This document shows, piece after piece, positions 52,723 through 62,459 of a stretch of DNA of 64,000 bases (position 1 is the first letter of the stretch; each line of letters begins with the position of its first letter). The notes below the pieces were generated by a model. The model was not told where the DNA came from and did no database searches. It saw only the letters and a list, made by a program, of their open reading frames with translations. The translations under genes were made by a program, and so were the position numbers. The DNA is from Nostoc sp. JL34. Its GTDB lineage: Bacteria > Cyanobacteriota > Cyanobacteriia > Cyanobacteriales > Nostocaceae. The stretch lies in contig NZ_JABXKQ010000022.1 in assembly GCF_017114945.1 (NCBI RefSeq), positions 1-64,000 on the forward strand, read 5' to 3'.

Positions 52723-53145
52723 TTGACTACTTTGAAATAGACAAAATAATACATAAGTACCATATCATAACCTAATAATTTCCGTAAGCAAGGTATCCAA
52801 CTTTTATTTTTTATATAGGAATCCAACTTGAATTTTGCTAATTATACTGAATAATCGCTATATTATTCATACTTCAGTCTGCTTTTTTCCAAGGCAATAG
52901 CTGTGGAAATTGTGGAAAACTTGTGGAAAAACTCAAGTATTTTTCCACCAGGTAATTATACTTAATCAAGTTTTACCAGCAAAATCTCAAGCTTTCCCCA
53001 GATTTATCGACAAAAAGTAAGATTTACTCGACAAATTAAGTGAAATTTAATCAATTTTTATACGATACTTAATATTCTCGACTAATTATTCAGGCATCAA
53101 TGCTAATTATTAGAGTGCTGGTTGTGGAAAACTTAAAATAAATCT
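52723..53145. other. oriC: Candidate chromosomal replication origin (oriC)
   Basis: 423-bp AT-rich gap immediately downstream of dnaA with five DnaA-box-like sites: TGTGGAAAT at 52902-52910, TGTGGAAAA at 52911-52919, 52922-52930 and 53123-53131, and TTTTCCACC at 52941-52949. The first four lie within 50 bp. The flank at 52740-52900 is very AT-rich and could be the unwinding element. The gap also contains the promoter of the SPARDA operon. Confidence 0.7.
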
Positions 53146-54528
53146 TCAGGATGGTTTTTGAGAACGGCTAGTCATATTGATGCGATCGCTCAGTTGGCGG
53201 ATTGTTTGTGCTAAAGTGCGATCGCTCTCTTGGAGTTGATTAATTTTATCGCAACTATAGATTACCGTTGTATGGTCTTTACCACCAAACTCCTCACCAA
53301 TTCTCGGCAAACTCAGAGAGGTGTGTTGGCGCATGAGATACATCCCTAATTGACGCGCCCAGCTAATCTCTCTTCGTCGCGAGTTACTTTTCAGGTCATC
53401 TATTGAAACATCAAAGTTATCCGCCACAACCTTTAAAATTGCTTCTGGGGTAGCTGCCATTTTTTCGTTAGGCGGTTCTAAAACTGGTGTGATATTTTCC
53501 ACCGTCATCGGTAAACCCCAAATAGAAATATAAGCCACTGCCCGAATTAAAGCTCCTTCTAATTCTCGAATATTAGAAGTGTAGTTAGAAGCAATATACT
53601 CAATCACGTCGCGGGGAAGACTAATATTTTCATCCTCAGCTTTCTTCTGCAAAATTGCCATTCTCGTTTCTAAATCCGGCTTTTGGATATCGGCAATTAA
53701 GCCCATAGAAAACCGAGAACAAAGACGTTCTTGCAAGCTAGGAATTTGGTTAGGTGGACGGTCGGAAGCAATGACAACTTGTTTACCAGCTTCATGTAGA
53801 GTATTAAAAGTATAAAAGAATTCCTCTTGAGTATATTCCTTCCCTTCAAGAAACTGAATATCATCAACTAATAATAGATCGGCAGCTCGGTAATGTTCTC
53901 GGAAACTTTGCATACTATCCTTACGGATGGCTGTAATTAAATCATTAGTAAACTGCTCAGTAGAAACATAAAATATTTTACAATTAGGAGAAATTGCATA
54001 GCGATAATGACCAATAGCTTGCATCAGATGAGTTTTACCCAAGCCGACACCACCGCATAAAAACAAAGGGTTAAACTCTTTACCTGGAGATTCTGCAACT
54101 GCCAAAGAAGCAGCATGAGCCATGCGATTGTTAGCACCAACTACAAATCGCGAAAAGACGTATTTAGAGTTTAAGTCAGTAGTTTTATGATTATGATTAG
54201 GGACAGCTTCAGAAAGACTGCTGGAATTTGGTGATTCCCAAGCAACCTCTCGTTCACTAAAATGAGAAACCTCATCACCTTGAGCAACGGTAATGTAAAT
54301 ACCCACGGGATGACCGAGAATATCTTGGACTACATGAGCAATGGTATTGATGTAATACTTCTGTAACCAATTACGAGCAAATGGGTTAGGAGTGCGGATA
54401 ACCAAACAATTATTTTCTAATCGCTCTGCACTAGCAGTTTTGATCCAAGTTTCAAAGGTAGGTCGGGATAGTTCAAGCTTTAGGCGCTCTAGTACCTGAC
54501 TCCACAGACTTTCTATGGGAATTTCCAT
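53146..54528 (-). CDS. dnaA: Chromosomal replication initiator DnaA
   Basis: AAA+ ATPase that binds DnaA boxes and opens the origin. 460 residues. Domain I (about 1-85) begins [27 protein letters not shown]; a short variable domain II follows. Domain III has Walker [13 protein letters not shown] near residue 160 and Walker [22 protein letters not shown]. Domain IV ends with the DNA-binding [16 protein letters not shown] signature. Upstream lies an inverted-repeat region shared with the divergent protease gene; downstream is the candidate oriC. Confidence 0.98.
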   Translation of the reverse strand: MEIPIESLWSQVLERLKLELSRPTFETWIKTASAERLENNCLVIRTPNPFARNWLQKYYINTIAHVVQDILGHPVGIYITVAQGDEVSHFSEREVAWESPNSSSLSEAVPNHNHKTTDLNSKYVFSRFVVGANNRMAHAASLAVAESPGKEFNPLFLCGGVGLGKTHLMQAIGHYRYAISPNCKIFYVSTEQFTNDLITAIRKDSMQSFREHYRAADLLLVDDIQFLEGKEYTQEEFFYTFNTLHEAGKQVVIASDRPPNQIPSLQERLCSRFSMGLIADIQKPDLETRMAILQKKAEDENISLPRDVIEYIASNYTSNIRELEGALIRAVAYISIWGLPMTVENITPVLEPPNEKMAATPEAILKVVADNFDVSIDDLKSNSRRREISWARQLGMYLMRQHTSLSLPRIGEEFGGKDHTTVIYSCDKINQLQESDRTLAQTIRQLSDRINMTSRSQKPS

Positions 54529-54844
54529 TATCCACCACCTTTGCTGCTAATCGTCACAATAGAAGAGAAAGCACTAATTTAGCATTGAGACACGCTAGAC
54601 CTAGAATAAACTTTTAAGTTGTAATCATTTTGGGACTACCCAGTAGGCAAGATCCTAACACCCACTGGCTGAGTTAAAAGTGCTGAGTGCTGAGTAAAAT
54701 AAAATTTCTCAGAGCTTTTGTACCCAGTATATGCATCGTTTTCTATTATCAGCGGTCTTTTAACTCAGCACGGGCTAAACGCCCCGCTATCGCTAACAGC
54801 ACTTTTAACTCAGCACTCTCATTGACACGGAGAAGCAACGACAC
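54529..54844. promoter_or_regulatory. Divergent dnaA/protease promoter region with long inverted repeat
   Basis: 316 bp between divergent genes. A perfect 15-bp inverted repeat (GAGTTAAAAGTGCTG at 54671-54685 and CAGCACTTTTAACTC at 54798-54812) encloses 112 bp. Additional GTGCTGA heptamers are present, the same type as between psbB and psbT. No gene is seen inside. Confidence 0.6.
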
Positions 54845-56107
54845 ATGAAGACAACAAACCATCACTCAGCGCCCAAAAAGATTAATACCAGACATTTGTC
54901 CCACAGATGGGGGGTAGATAATATTCTGGGGATGCTCTCATTCGGGGTAGCAGTGGTGTTCTTGGGGAGCTGCTCTCTTTTACCTGCTAAGAATTTTGAG
55001 GCTCGACAAAACGAGACTCAAGCCCAAAAAACAATAGAACCTAATCCGGCAATTGTCCCCCCGCCGATTTTCTCTTCGTCTGGAGATCCTAATTTTGTAG
55101 TGAAAGTAGTGCAACAGGTGGGGCCTGCGGTAGTTCGCATTGATTCTTCCCGAACAATTACTTCTCGCGTACCAGACGAATTTAATAGCGATCCATTTTT
55201 CCGGCGGTTTTTTGGAGAGGGAACCCCACAGACTAGACAACGCGTAGAGCGGGGTAGTGGCTCTGGATTTATTATTAATTCTTCAGGTCAAATTGTGACC
55301 AATTCCCATGTGGTAGACGGTGCTGATAGAGTGACTGTCACACTTAAAGATGGGCGGACTTTTGATGGTAAAGTTTTGGGTGAAGACCCGGTAACGGATG
55401 TGGCTACGATCAAAATTAATGCTAGTAATCTGCCAACTCTATCTGTGGGTAACTCTGATGCCTTACAACCAGGAGAAGCAGTAATTGCCATTGGTAATCC
55501 ATTAGGCTTGAATAATACCGTCACTTCTGGAATTATTAGTGCTACAGGTCGTTCTAGTAGCGATATCGGCGCTAGTGACAAGCGGGTTGATTACATCCAA
55601 ACGGATGCTGCGATTAACCCTGGTAATTCTGGTGGCCCATTGCTAAATGCGCGTGGCCAAGTGATTGCGATGAATACAGCGATTATCCGAGGCGCTCAAG
55701 GTTTAGGATTTGCTATCCCCATTAACACTGTGCAAAAAATTGCCCAGGAATTAATTGCTACAGGCAAGGTAGATCATCCTTATTTGGGTGTTCAGATGGT
55801 GACATTGACACCAGAAAATAAAGAAAGAATCAAAAATGTAGCTGGCGATCGCTTAAATCTGACAGCAGATGATGGCGTTTTGTTGGTTGAGATTGTGCCG
55901 CGATCGCCTGCATCTGTAGCTGGACTACGAGTTGGTGATGTGATTAAAAGCATTAATAATCAGCCTGTTACTAAAATTGAAGAAGTCCAAAAGCTAGTAG
56001 AAAAGAGCAAAATCGGTACAAAGTTACCAATAGAAGTGGAACGCAATGGGCAAATTGTCAAACTAGGAGTCCAACCTGCTCCTTTGCCCGTAAGACGTGA
56101 AGGATAA
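54845..56107 (+). CDS. HtrA/Deg-type serine protease with PDZ domain
   Basis: Periplasmic or lumenal quality-control protease, 420 residues. A signal sequence with possible lipobox (FLGSC, Cys near 43) is followed by a trypsin-like domain: His in [12 protein letters not shown], Asp in [10 protein letters not shown], Ser in [10 protein letters not shown]. One PDZ domain covers about 305-405 ([30 protein letters not shown]). This single-PDZ layout matches cyanobacterial HhoA/HhoB/HtrA, but which paralogue it is cannot be decided. It is followed 75 bp later by the deformylase gene, probably separately transcribed. Confidence 0.93.
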   Translation: MKTTNHHSAPKKINTRHLSHRWGVDNILGMLSFGVAVVFLGSCSLLPAKNFEARQNETQAQKTIEPNPAIVPPPIFSSSGDPNFVVKVVQQVGPAVVRIDSSRTITSRVPDEFNSDPFFRRFFGEGTPQTRQRVERGSGSGFIINSSGQIVTNSHVVDGADRVTVTLKDGRTFDGKVLGEDPVTDVATIKINASNLPTLSVGNSDALQPGEAVIAIGNPLGLNNTVTSGIISATGRSSSDIGASDKRVDYIQTDAAINPGNSGGPLLNARGQVIAMNTAIIRGAQGLGFAIPINTVQKIAQELIATGKVDHPYLGVQMVTLTPENKERIKNVAGDRLNLTADDGVLLVEIVPRSPASVAGLRVGDVIKSINNQPVTKIEEVQKLVEKSKIGTKLPIEVERNGQIVKLGVQPAPLPVRREG

Positions 56108-56182
56108 TGTTTGTCATTTGTCATTTGAAAAACAACTGACATACTCTACTCCCTACTCCCCATTACTTAAAGAGGTTTTATC

Positions 56183-56713
56183 ATGACTGAATTAACCCCA
56201 ATCATTCAATTAGGCAATCCAATATTGCGCCAAAAAGCTGCTTGGGTTGAGAATATTCAAGATGAGCAGATCCAAAAATTAATTGAAGACTTAATCGCCA
56301 CTGTTGCTAAGGCTAATGGTGTGGGAATTGCTGCACCTCAAGTAGCACAATCCTATCGTTTATTTATTGTGGCTTCCCGTCCTAATGCCAGGTATCCCAA
56401 CGCCCCGGAAATGGAACCTACTGCTATGATTAATCCTAAAATCATTGCTCATTCAACTGAAGTTGTCAAAGATTGGGAAGGTTGTTTAAGTGTTCCAGGA
56501 ATTAGGGGGTTAGTTCCCCGCTATAAATCTATTGAAGTGGAATACACTGACTCTCAAGGCAACTTACAAAAGCAAGAATTAACCGATTTTATCGCTCGGA
56601 TTTTTCAACACGAGTACGATCATCTCAACGGTATCGTATTTGTTGATCGCATAGAGAACACTCTTGATATGATTACTGAGCAGGAATATCAACAACGAGT
56701 AGTTAACAAATAA
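56183..56713 (+). CDS. def: Peptide deformylase
   Basis: Metalloenzyme removing the N-formyl group from nascent proteins. 176 residues with the three metal-site motifs: GVGIAAPQV, EGCLSVPG (Cys ligand) and QHEYDHLNG (two His ligands and catalytic Glu). Length and motif order are standard. Confidence 0.97.
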   Translation: MTELTPIIQLGNPILRQKAAWVENIQDEQIQKLIEDLIATVAKANGVGIAAPQVAQSYRLFIVASRPNARYPNAPEMEPTAMINPKIIAHSTEVVKDWEGCLSVPGIRGLVPRYKSIEVEYTDSQGNLQKQELTDFIARIFQHEYDHLNGIVFVDRIENTLDMITEQEYQQRVVNK

Positions 56714-56726
56714 ATGGGAGTGGGGA

Positions 56727-56881
56727 CAATACGGTTCGGTTGAGGTTTTTTGATGAAAATTTTAGATCGCTAAAGATACGATAAATCATCACAAAGACGC
56801 GATGAATCGCCGTCTCTATAAAAGACTGGTTATTGTAGAGACGGCAATTTATCGCGTCTCTACAATAACCGAACAGTATTG
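56727..56881. mobile_element. Small non-autonomous element (MITE) with 15-bp terminal inverted repeats
   Basis: 155 bp. The left end CAATACGGTTCGGTT and the complement of the right end CAATACTGTTCGGTT differ at one base. Inside are two inverted copies of a GTAGAGACGGC/GACGCGAT palindromic core. No coding capacity. G-rich GGGAGTGG-like sequence borders both sides and could be a diverged target duplication or simply local composition. A matching left end lies at 113-127. Confidence 0.75.
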
Positions 56882-56921
56882 GGAGTGGAGAGTGGGAAGT
56901 AGTATATTAATTACGAATTAT

Positions 56922-58616
56922 TTAAGCGTGTGATTCGTCGCAAACTCGTTCACCCCGCCACAATTGATATAGCCGCGTTGCTGGCATAGTCATATATAAA
57001 ACATCACCAGCACTGAGGTGTGTTTCTAATAAATCCCAGCCGTGAAGGCTTTGGTGGTTTGTCTCTACGTACAAAGGTACACAGTCAGTAGACATAGCTA
57101 CATCTTTCACCCACTGACCGCAAAAGGCATGTGAAGGTGTAATCACAGTGGCAAAAGCTACCCAAAGACTATCGGCTGTGATGCCATTGCCGAGGATGCG
57201 TCCCCCTAGTGCCGCGGCGGCAAAAGCTGGGGCTGCTAGTTCAGCCGGACTCAGTACGGCCTCGAAGCCAAATAGCTGTTGCGCTATGCCAGCAAAATCG
57301 GGATCGGCATAATGAACAATTACCGGAATGCTGGATGTCAAGCCTTTGGCTTTGAGGGCAATTTCCAGATTGGTAGCATCATTGCTAGTAACAGCAAGCA
57401 CTGCGGCGGCAGACTCTATATTGCTGGCTTTGAGTATTGTGCGGAAGCTGGCATCGCCTTGAATGACGGGGATACCCAGTTCACGAGCGGTGTTGATATA
57501 TTTGTTGTTGGAGTCGGGTTCAACTACTACAACTTCATATCCGCTGGCGTGGAGTTGCTGGACAATTCTCACCCCAATACCACTCAAGCCACAAACAATG
57601 TAGTGATATCGCTGAGGAATTCGGGCTGCATCCCAAAATTGCTTAAAGCGGCTTCCTAAGACAAAATCGGTGAGCATTGCATACCAAATACCAATCACCA
57701 CCGCTCCAACCAGCATCATCACAACAGTAAATAATTTAACACTGTTAGGAGCATTTTCTACTACTTTGTCATTGCCACCCGCTCCAGTAATCATGCCGAC
57801 AGAAAAATATAGAGCATCGACGGGAGACAAACTCAACTCAGCCGACATATAGGTGAACGTAGCAATCAGAATAACTGCCAATAAGACAATAGCACCCACC
57901 AGTACCGATCGCCCGTGTTGCTGAAACAGCCTAATATTAGTCAGGACTTTCAGCACTTTTTTAATCAATGATCTCCGAGGAGAACGGATGCGGGGTTGTG
58001 TACCAATAATTAAGCGATCGCCTACTTGTATCTCTTGTCCAGAGATGACAGCTGACACCAAATCCATCTCACCTTCTACTGGCAAGTAATAAATCAGCAT
58101 TCGCGCTCGATCTTCCCACAATTCACTCAGCTTTCGACCCTTCCAGAAGTGGTTTTCATCAATGTATTCTTCGTGAATTGGCCAAGTTTGCTGAAATAAT
58201 TTGATTTGTCCGATCGCTCGGTTTCCCAGCGCTGCAAAGGTGAATACGGGTGCTGCTAATCCCACAACACTCATACTCAAATGGTCTGGCAAACTTTGAT
58301 CTAAGCGCTCGCCCAAATTTGTATTATAAAAACGGTTGATAATCCGAATCTGGGGATTCAGCACCCGCGCTTGCATCATAATAGACAAATTCAGAGCATC
58401 TTTAGAACCAGCGATTACTAAAGTGTGTGCCTGTTGAATTCCTGCTGCTGTTAGGGTAGAAGCTGCTTGTAAATCTCCAACAATCACATCTCCTGCTGTT
58501 TCGCCAGGGACAGATTGGTGATGAATGCCAACAACGAAGGCTCCCTGATGTCTCAGCAGACGAAAGGTTTTATATCCGGTACGTCCTAAGCCACAAACAA
58601 TAATTCTGGGTTTCAT
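56922..58616 (-). CDS. RCK - membrane pore-like - RCK protein (TrkA-N family)
   Basis: A 564-residue protein with two Rossmann-type RCK/TrkA-N domains flanking a membrane section. The first domain begins IIVCGLGRTGYKTF and the second YIVCGLSGIGVRIV near residue 340. Between them (about 238-330) lie two helices with an intervening re-entrant-like segment SPVDALYFSVGMITGAGGND, in the position of a K+ channel filter but without TVGYG. It resembles a family annotated as NAD-binding potassium channel components. Ion selectivity is doubtful. It is separate from the genuine K+ channel at 40268. Confidence 0.8.
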   Translation of the reverse strand: MKPRIIVCGLGRTGYKTFRLLRHQGAFVVGIHHQSVPGETAGDVIVGDLQAASTLTAAGIQQAHTLVIAGSKDALNLSIMMQARVLNPQIRIINRFYNTNLGERLDQSLPDHLSMSVVGLAAPVFTFAALGNRAIGQIKLFQQTWPIHEEYIDENHFWKGRKLSELWEDRARMLIYYLPVEGEMDLVSAVISGQEIQVGDRLIIGTQPRIRSPRRSLIKKVLKVLTNIRLFQQHGRSVLVGAIVLLAVILIATFTYMSAELSLSPVDALYFSVGMITGAGGNDKVVENAPNSVKLFTVVMMLVGAVVIGIWYAMLTDFVLGSRFKQFWDAARIPQRYHYIVCGLSGIGVRIVQQLHASGYEVVVVEPDSNNKYINTARELGIPVIQGDASFRTILKASNIESAAAVLAVTSNDATNLEIALKAKGLTSSIPVIVHYADPDFAGIAQQLFGFEAVLSPAELAAPAFAAAALGGRILGNGITADSLWVAFATVITPSHAFCGQWVKDVAMSTDCVPLYVETNHQSLHGWDLLETHLSAGDVLYMTMPATRLYQLWRGERVCDESHA

Positions 58617-58899
58617 GAAACGGCAGCATCTTTTACAGGTATGGCTGCATTTCTAGTTATTCATCAATATTGTTGCCCATTTTCCTGGAATATAACTGTA
58701 GCTGACAACACGATTGTTTTAATTGGAGGCAATAACAATTAAAAATTAAAAATTGTTCGCGCAACGTCTATCTGCGACACGCTGTTCGCGTTCCGAAAGA
58801 AGAGAGTTTCAGAGGGGGATATAAAATAATATAGAAAAATATGGCAACTTTTGTAGGTTGTGATACGCTATCTGCTTTAGGAGTGTGGAGGAACCGAAA

Positions 58900-60000
58900 A
58901 TGACTAAGCTGCGCGTGGGGTTACTATTTGGCGGTCGTTCGGGAGAACATGAAGTTTCGATCAAATCAGCACGGGCGATCGCTAAAGCCTTGAGTGCAGA
59001 AGAAAATGCTAGTAAGTACGAAATACTACCTTTTTACATCCAAAAAGATGGCCGCTGGCTGGCAGGAGAAGCACCCCAAAAGGTTTTAGAAAGCGGTAGT
59101 CCGCTGCTGGAATCGGCAGAATCAACATCTGTTGGAAATCTGACATCCAATGCTCAAACTCAAACCCTAAGCAAGTGGCAATCTCCCTCTCAAGTTGCCC
59201 AAGTGGATCTTTGGTTTCCCATTCTCCATGGCCCCAACGGTGAAGATGGGACAATTCAAGGGTTACTCACCTTGATGCAAGTCCCCTTTGTTGGTTCTGG
59301 GGTGTTAGGTTCGGCAATGGGAATGGATAAAATTGCCATGAAAATGGCCTTTGAGCAAGCGGGACTAGCACAGGTAAAATATAAGGCGATCACGAGAGCG
59401 CAGGTTTGGTCTAATCCTTGCGTATTTCCGAAGCTGTGTGATGAAATTGAGGCTGCATTAGGTTATCCTGCTTTTGTCAAGCCGGCTAATTTGGGTTCAT
59501 CAGTGGGTATTGCCAAAGTGCGATCGCGCCAAGAATTAGAAGCCGCTTTAGATAATGCTGCTAGTTATGACCGAAGACTGGTTGTCGAAGCTGGTGTTGT
59601 AGCCAGAGAAATAGAGTGTGCTGTTTTAGGCAATGACCAACCCCAAGCCTCTGTCATTGGAGAGATTACTTATGACAGCGATTTTTATGATTATGAAACT
59701 AAATATACTGAGGGTCGAGCAGATTTACTGATACCTGCACCAATCCCAGATGCGATCGCTCGTCAAATTCAGGACATGGCTTTGCAAGCTTTTGCCGCTG
59801 TTGACGCTGCGGGTTTAGCAAGGGTGGATTTTTTCTATGTAGAAACGACACAAGAAGTTTTTATTAACGAAATCAATACCTTACCAGGCTTTACTGCAAC
59901 GAGTATGTATCCCCAACTCTGGGCCCATAGTGGAGTCCCCTTTCCAGAATTAGTTGATCGATTAATTCAACTGGCTCTTGAAAGGCATTCTCCTAGCTGA
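58900..60000 (+). CDS. ddl: D-alanine--D-alanine ligase
   Basis: ATP-grasp enzyme making the D-Ala-D-Ala dipeptide of peptidoglycan. About 366 residues. Signatures: [50 protein letters not shown] and [17 protein letters not shown]. The ATG at 58900 is preferred over the GTG at 58885: a GGAGG at 58887-58891 lies 8 nt before it, whereas the GTG has no such signal. Confidence 0.97.
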   Translation: MTKLRVGLLFGGRSGEHEVSIKSARAIAKALSAEENASKYEILPFYIQKDGRWLAGEAPQKVLESGSPLLESAESTSVGNLTSNAQTQTLSKWQSPSQVAQVDLWFPILHGPNGEDGTIQGLLTLMQVPFVGSGVLGSAMGMDKIAMKMAFEQAGLAQVKYKAITRAQVWSNPCVFPKLCDEIEAALGYPAFVKPANLGSSVGIAKVRSRQELEAALDNAASYDRRLVVEAGVVAREIECAVLGNDQPQASVIGEITYDSDFYDYETKYTEGRADLLIPAPIPDAIARQIQDMALQAFAAVDAAGLARVDFFYVETTQEVFINEINTLPGFTATSMYPQLWAHSGVPFPELVDRLIQLALERHSPS

Positions 60001-60201
60001 CAGAGAAAATAAGCGAACTGATTTTAGATTATTACGGCAAAAAGTCACAATAAATACAGAACTTTGGCAAAAGTTAGCCAGATTTGGTAGCATCTGTTTT
60101 ACAAAAAAGCTACTTGAATCTGAATTTTTGTTACGGATACCTGATGCTTGACTCCTCCAGTACAATTTATTGACTAGAGGGGTACAAATCTGAAAGTAAT
60201 C

Positions 60202-60852
60202 ATGGAAAAAAGTCAGAGTGTACAGCGCGAGCGAACCCAACTAAGAGGGGCTACTCCAGAGCTGACAAACAGGAAATCGAGACTAACAAAAAGCTCGAAT
60301 GTTCTGATCTATTTGGTTGCACATCATCCTTGGCTATTATTAACTGGGTTTTTAGCCATGTTTCTGGGAGGTGGTGCCTTTGCCGTGTATAGCTTAGGTA
60401 ATGCTGGCCCCGTGCCACAAGAAGAACCAGAAAAAATCCCAGTTATAGTTGAAGAACCAATCAATGTGCCCTCTGAAAATGGTAATCCTACACCTTTATG
60501 GATGGTGGCTGCGATCGTCCTCAGTTGTGGTAGTGGTTCCTTGCTCATTTTCCGAATGCTCAACCGGACAAAGCAACCGCAAAAAGTCCAAAAACAAGTT
60601 AACCGCCATCAGGCACGCTTGGTACAGAACCATTACCAAAGGTTGGAACCACGCCTTCCTAAGAACCAGCCTATTTTTGTGCCACAGCCACAACTGATGC
60701 CCGTTATGCAGATGCAACCTAAAACAAAGCATCTGGTAACGGTTCTACCAGCAGAACACAAGCACCACTTGGATAAGCGCACAGAACCTTTAGCAGACTT
60801 AATGGATCTTCGTAAAAATAGTTCATTGTCTGCAATTTTACGCCAGTATTAA
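60202..60852 (+). CDS. Hypothetical bitopic membrane protein
   Basis: A 216-residue protein with a basic N-terminus, a hydrophobic segment at about residues 45-70 (PWLLLTGFLAMFLGGGAFAVY), a Pro/Glu-rich stretch, and a second hydrophobic segment at about 97-118. A basic, Gln/His-rich tail follows. No catalytic motif. It may be a cell-envelope or division-related protein, given its place after ddl, but this is only a guess. Confidence 0.6.
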   Translation: MEKSQSVQRERTQLRGATPELTNRKSRLTKSSNVLIYLVAHHPWLLLTGFLAMFLGGGAFAVYSLGNAGPVPQEEPEKIPVIVEEPINVPSENGNPTPLWMVAAIVLSCGSGSLLIFRMLNRTKQPQKVQKQVNRHQARLVQNHYQRLEPRLPKNQPIFVPQPQLMPVMQMQPKTKHLVTVLPAEHKHHLDKRTEPLADLMDLRKNSSLSAILRQY

Positions 60853-60910
60853 TACTACTGTAAAGTAAAACCCCGTTAAATTAAGACTTTTTGCCAATTA
60901 GCTTGGCTGA

Positions 60911-60941
60911 GATTCCCAACTTCTTTAAGAAGTCGGGAATC
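60911..60941 (+). repeat. Dispersed palindrome, GATCCCCGACTTCTT family, copy 2
   Basis: GATTCCCAACTTCTT pairs with AAGAAGTCGGGAATC, one mismatch, essentially no loop. It is 58 bp after a stop codon and may double as a terminator. Confidence 0.7.
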
Positions 60942-61352
60942 TTGTTATGTACGAATGATTTATTGCTATATACTGCCTTAACTGCTTTTAAAAAGTTAGA
61001 TATGAGCAATTAGGAAATTTAAAAACCTGCCAAAATGGCAACCAGCTTTTGATTAACCAAGTTAAATTGTATGAAGATAAACGACTTCAAGGGTTTTGTT
61101 GTCAGGGACTACCATGTAAGCAAAATTCCTTTGTAAAACACTATTTACTAAGTGATTTACAAAAATAAAAAACTATCTCTACCAACTATTTGCAGGGTAT
61201 TTTTCTCAGCAAATAAATATCAATAATCAGGTTTGGCATTTGCTGCAACAGGAATATTAAATGCTTACGGGCGTTGTTGTTGAAGTACGCATTAGCCCCC
61301 AAATAACGGGCAACGTCTGTATACATTCCTGTTCACCTCAGCAGTAAATGAC

Positions 61353-61403
61353 AGAGTGGGAGTTTGAAAGCTGACTGATATGCTTCCTCCCACTCTTTTT
61401 TAT
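61353..61403 (+). terminator. Strong intrinsic terminator without an assigned gene
   Basis: 10-bp perfect stem AGAGTGGGAG/CTCCCACTCT with 24-nt loop, followed by TTTTTTATTT. Confidence 0.85.
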
Positions 61404-61507
61404 TTAATTCGTAATTTGTAATTCGTAATTATTGTTAAAAAACTCGCACGTCATTGGGTAGGCATTTTGGCATATTTGAGATGTTCCCATCAAAAGACGA
61501 ATTGTCT

Positions 61508-62440
61508 TTAGAAACTAGTATCTTGTAAAAACTCAAGAATCGCTGTATTCAGCACCTCAGAAGCACCAGTTGAGGCATCATGACAGCAATTAGACAAAAT
61601 CTGTAATTTGGAATTGGGGATATGATGATGCAATTTTTCACCATGACTAGTAGGAAACCAACTATCTTGTTCACCCCACAGAACTAGTGTAGGACACTTA
61701 ATTGCACTCAGGTTATTTTGAATTTGGGTGAGCATATTTGGCTTATTTGCTTGCCAATTCTCAATTTCTCGTGCTGCTATTTGTAACTCTTCAGTGACTT
61801 TTGCGATCGTACCAGGCAATTCAATAAACGGGTAAGTTATCCAATAGACATCTTCCTGTGTCAAGATTGAAGGATCAAATAATACCCCACGTCTTTCTAT
61901 TGCCATAACTTCTCTTAATAGAGGTGCAAACAGATATGCTAGACGTAAAGAGTCAATTGTTTGCATTACTTCTAAGGGCGTTTGGGCAAGTAACCACATA
62001 GCCCAATGGGGTAGATGTTCGGCAAAAACAGGTACGTTTACTACTACAAGCCGCCCGATTAACTGCGGATTTTCTTGAGCAAGGGCAAGGGCAACTAATC
62101 CCCCCAAGGATTCAGCCACAATCACTGCGGGTTCATCACATAATGCCTGAATAACTCTTTGAAACTCAATAACTTGATGACCGTTGTGTTCTCTACGAGA
62201 TAGTGGTTTTTCCGAAAAACCAAAACCTTTGGCATCAAAACAAATCACCCGATAATATTTAGATAATGCTGCTATGCTATGGCGCCAATTGTAGCTCCAA
62301 CTCCCCATGCCATGTAATAAAATTAGCGGTTTCCCTTTACCTTTTTCGCCATAAGCAATTTGTATAGGATACCCTTTAGCATCAGTAATTATTAGACTTT
62401 GCCGCCCTTGAGGAAAAGTAGCTTGCCACCAATCTTTCAT
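61508..62440 (-). CDS. Alpha/beta hydrolase
   Basis: A 310-residue alpha/beta hydrolase-fold protein. The oxyanion region LLHGMGSWSYNWR is followed by the nucleophile elbow VAESLGGLVAL (catalytic Ser). The acid is likely in LVLWGEQDSWFPTSHGE, and the C-terminal His lies in NCCHDAS. Substrate unknown. It starts 19 bp after the stop of the DUF4112 gene on the same strand, so these two are probably co-transcribed. Confidence 0.87.
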   Translation of the reverse strand: MKDWWQATFPQGRQSLIITDAKGYPIQIAYGEKGKGKPLILLHGMGSWSYNWRHSIAALSKYYRVICFDAKGFGFSEKPLSRREHNGHQVIEFQRVIQALCDEPAVIVAESLGGLVALALAQENPQLIGRLVVVNVPVFAEHLPHWAMWLLAQTPLEVMQTIDSLRLAYLFAPLLREVMAIERRGVLFDPSILTQEDVYWITYPFIELPGTIAKVTEELQIAAREIENWQANKPNMLTQIQNNLSAIKCPTLVLWGEQDSWFPTSHGEKLHHHIPNSKLQILSNCCHDASTGASEVLNTAILEFLQDTSF

Positions 62441-62459
62441 TCTTTTATCAATAAACTAT

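Larger units (their letters stand above)
60853..61507. other. Intergenic region with palindrome, 28-codon frame and strong terminator
   Basis: 655 bp. It holds a member of the GATTCCC-ACTTCTT palindrome family (60911-60941), AT-rich sequence, a 28-codon frame at 61261-61347 starting MLTGVVVEVRISPQI, and an intrinsic terminator at 61353-61403. The terminator shows that something ends here on the + strand, perhaps a small RNA or mini-protein gene. Confidence 0.5.
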
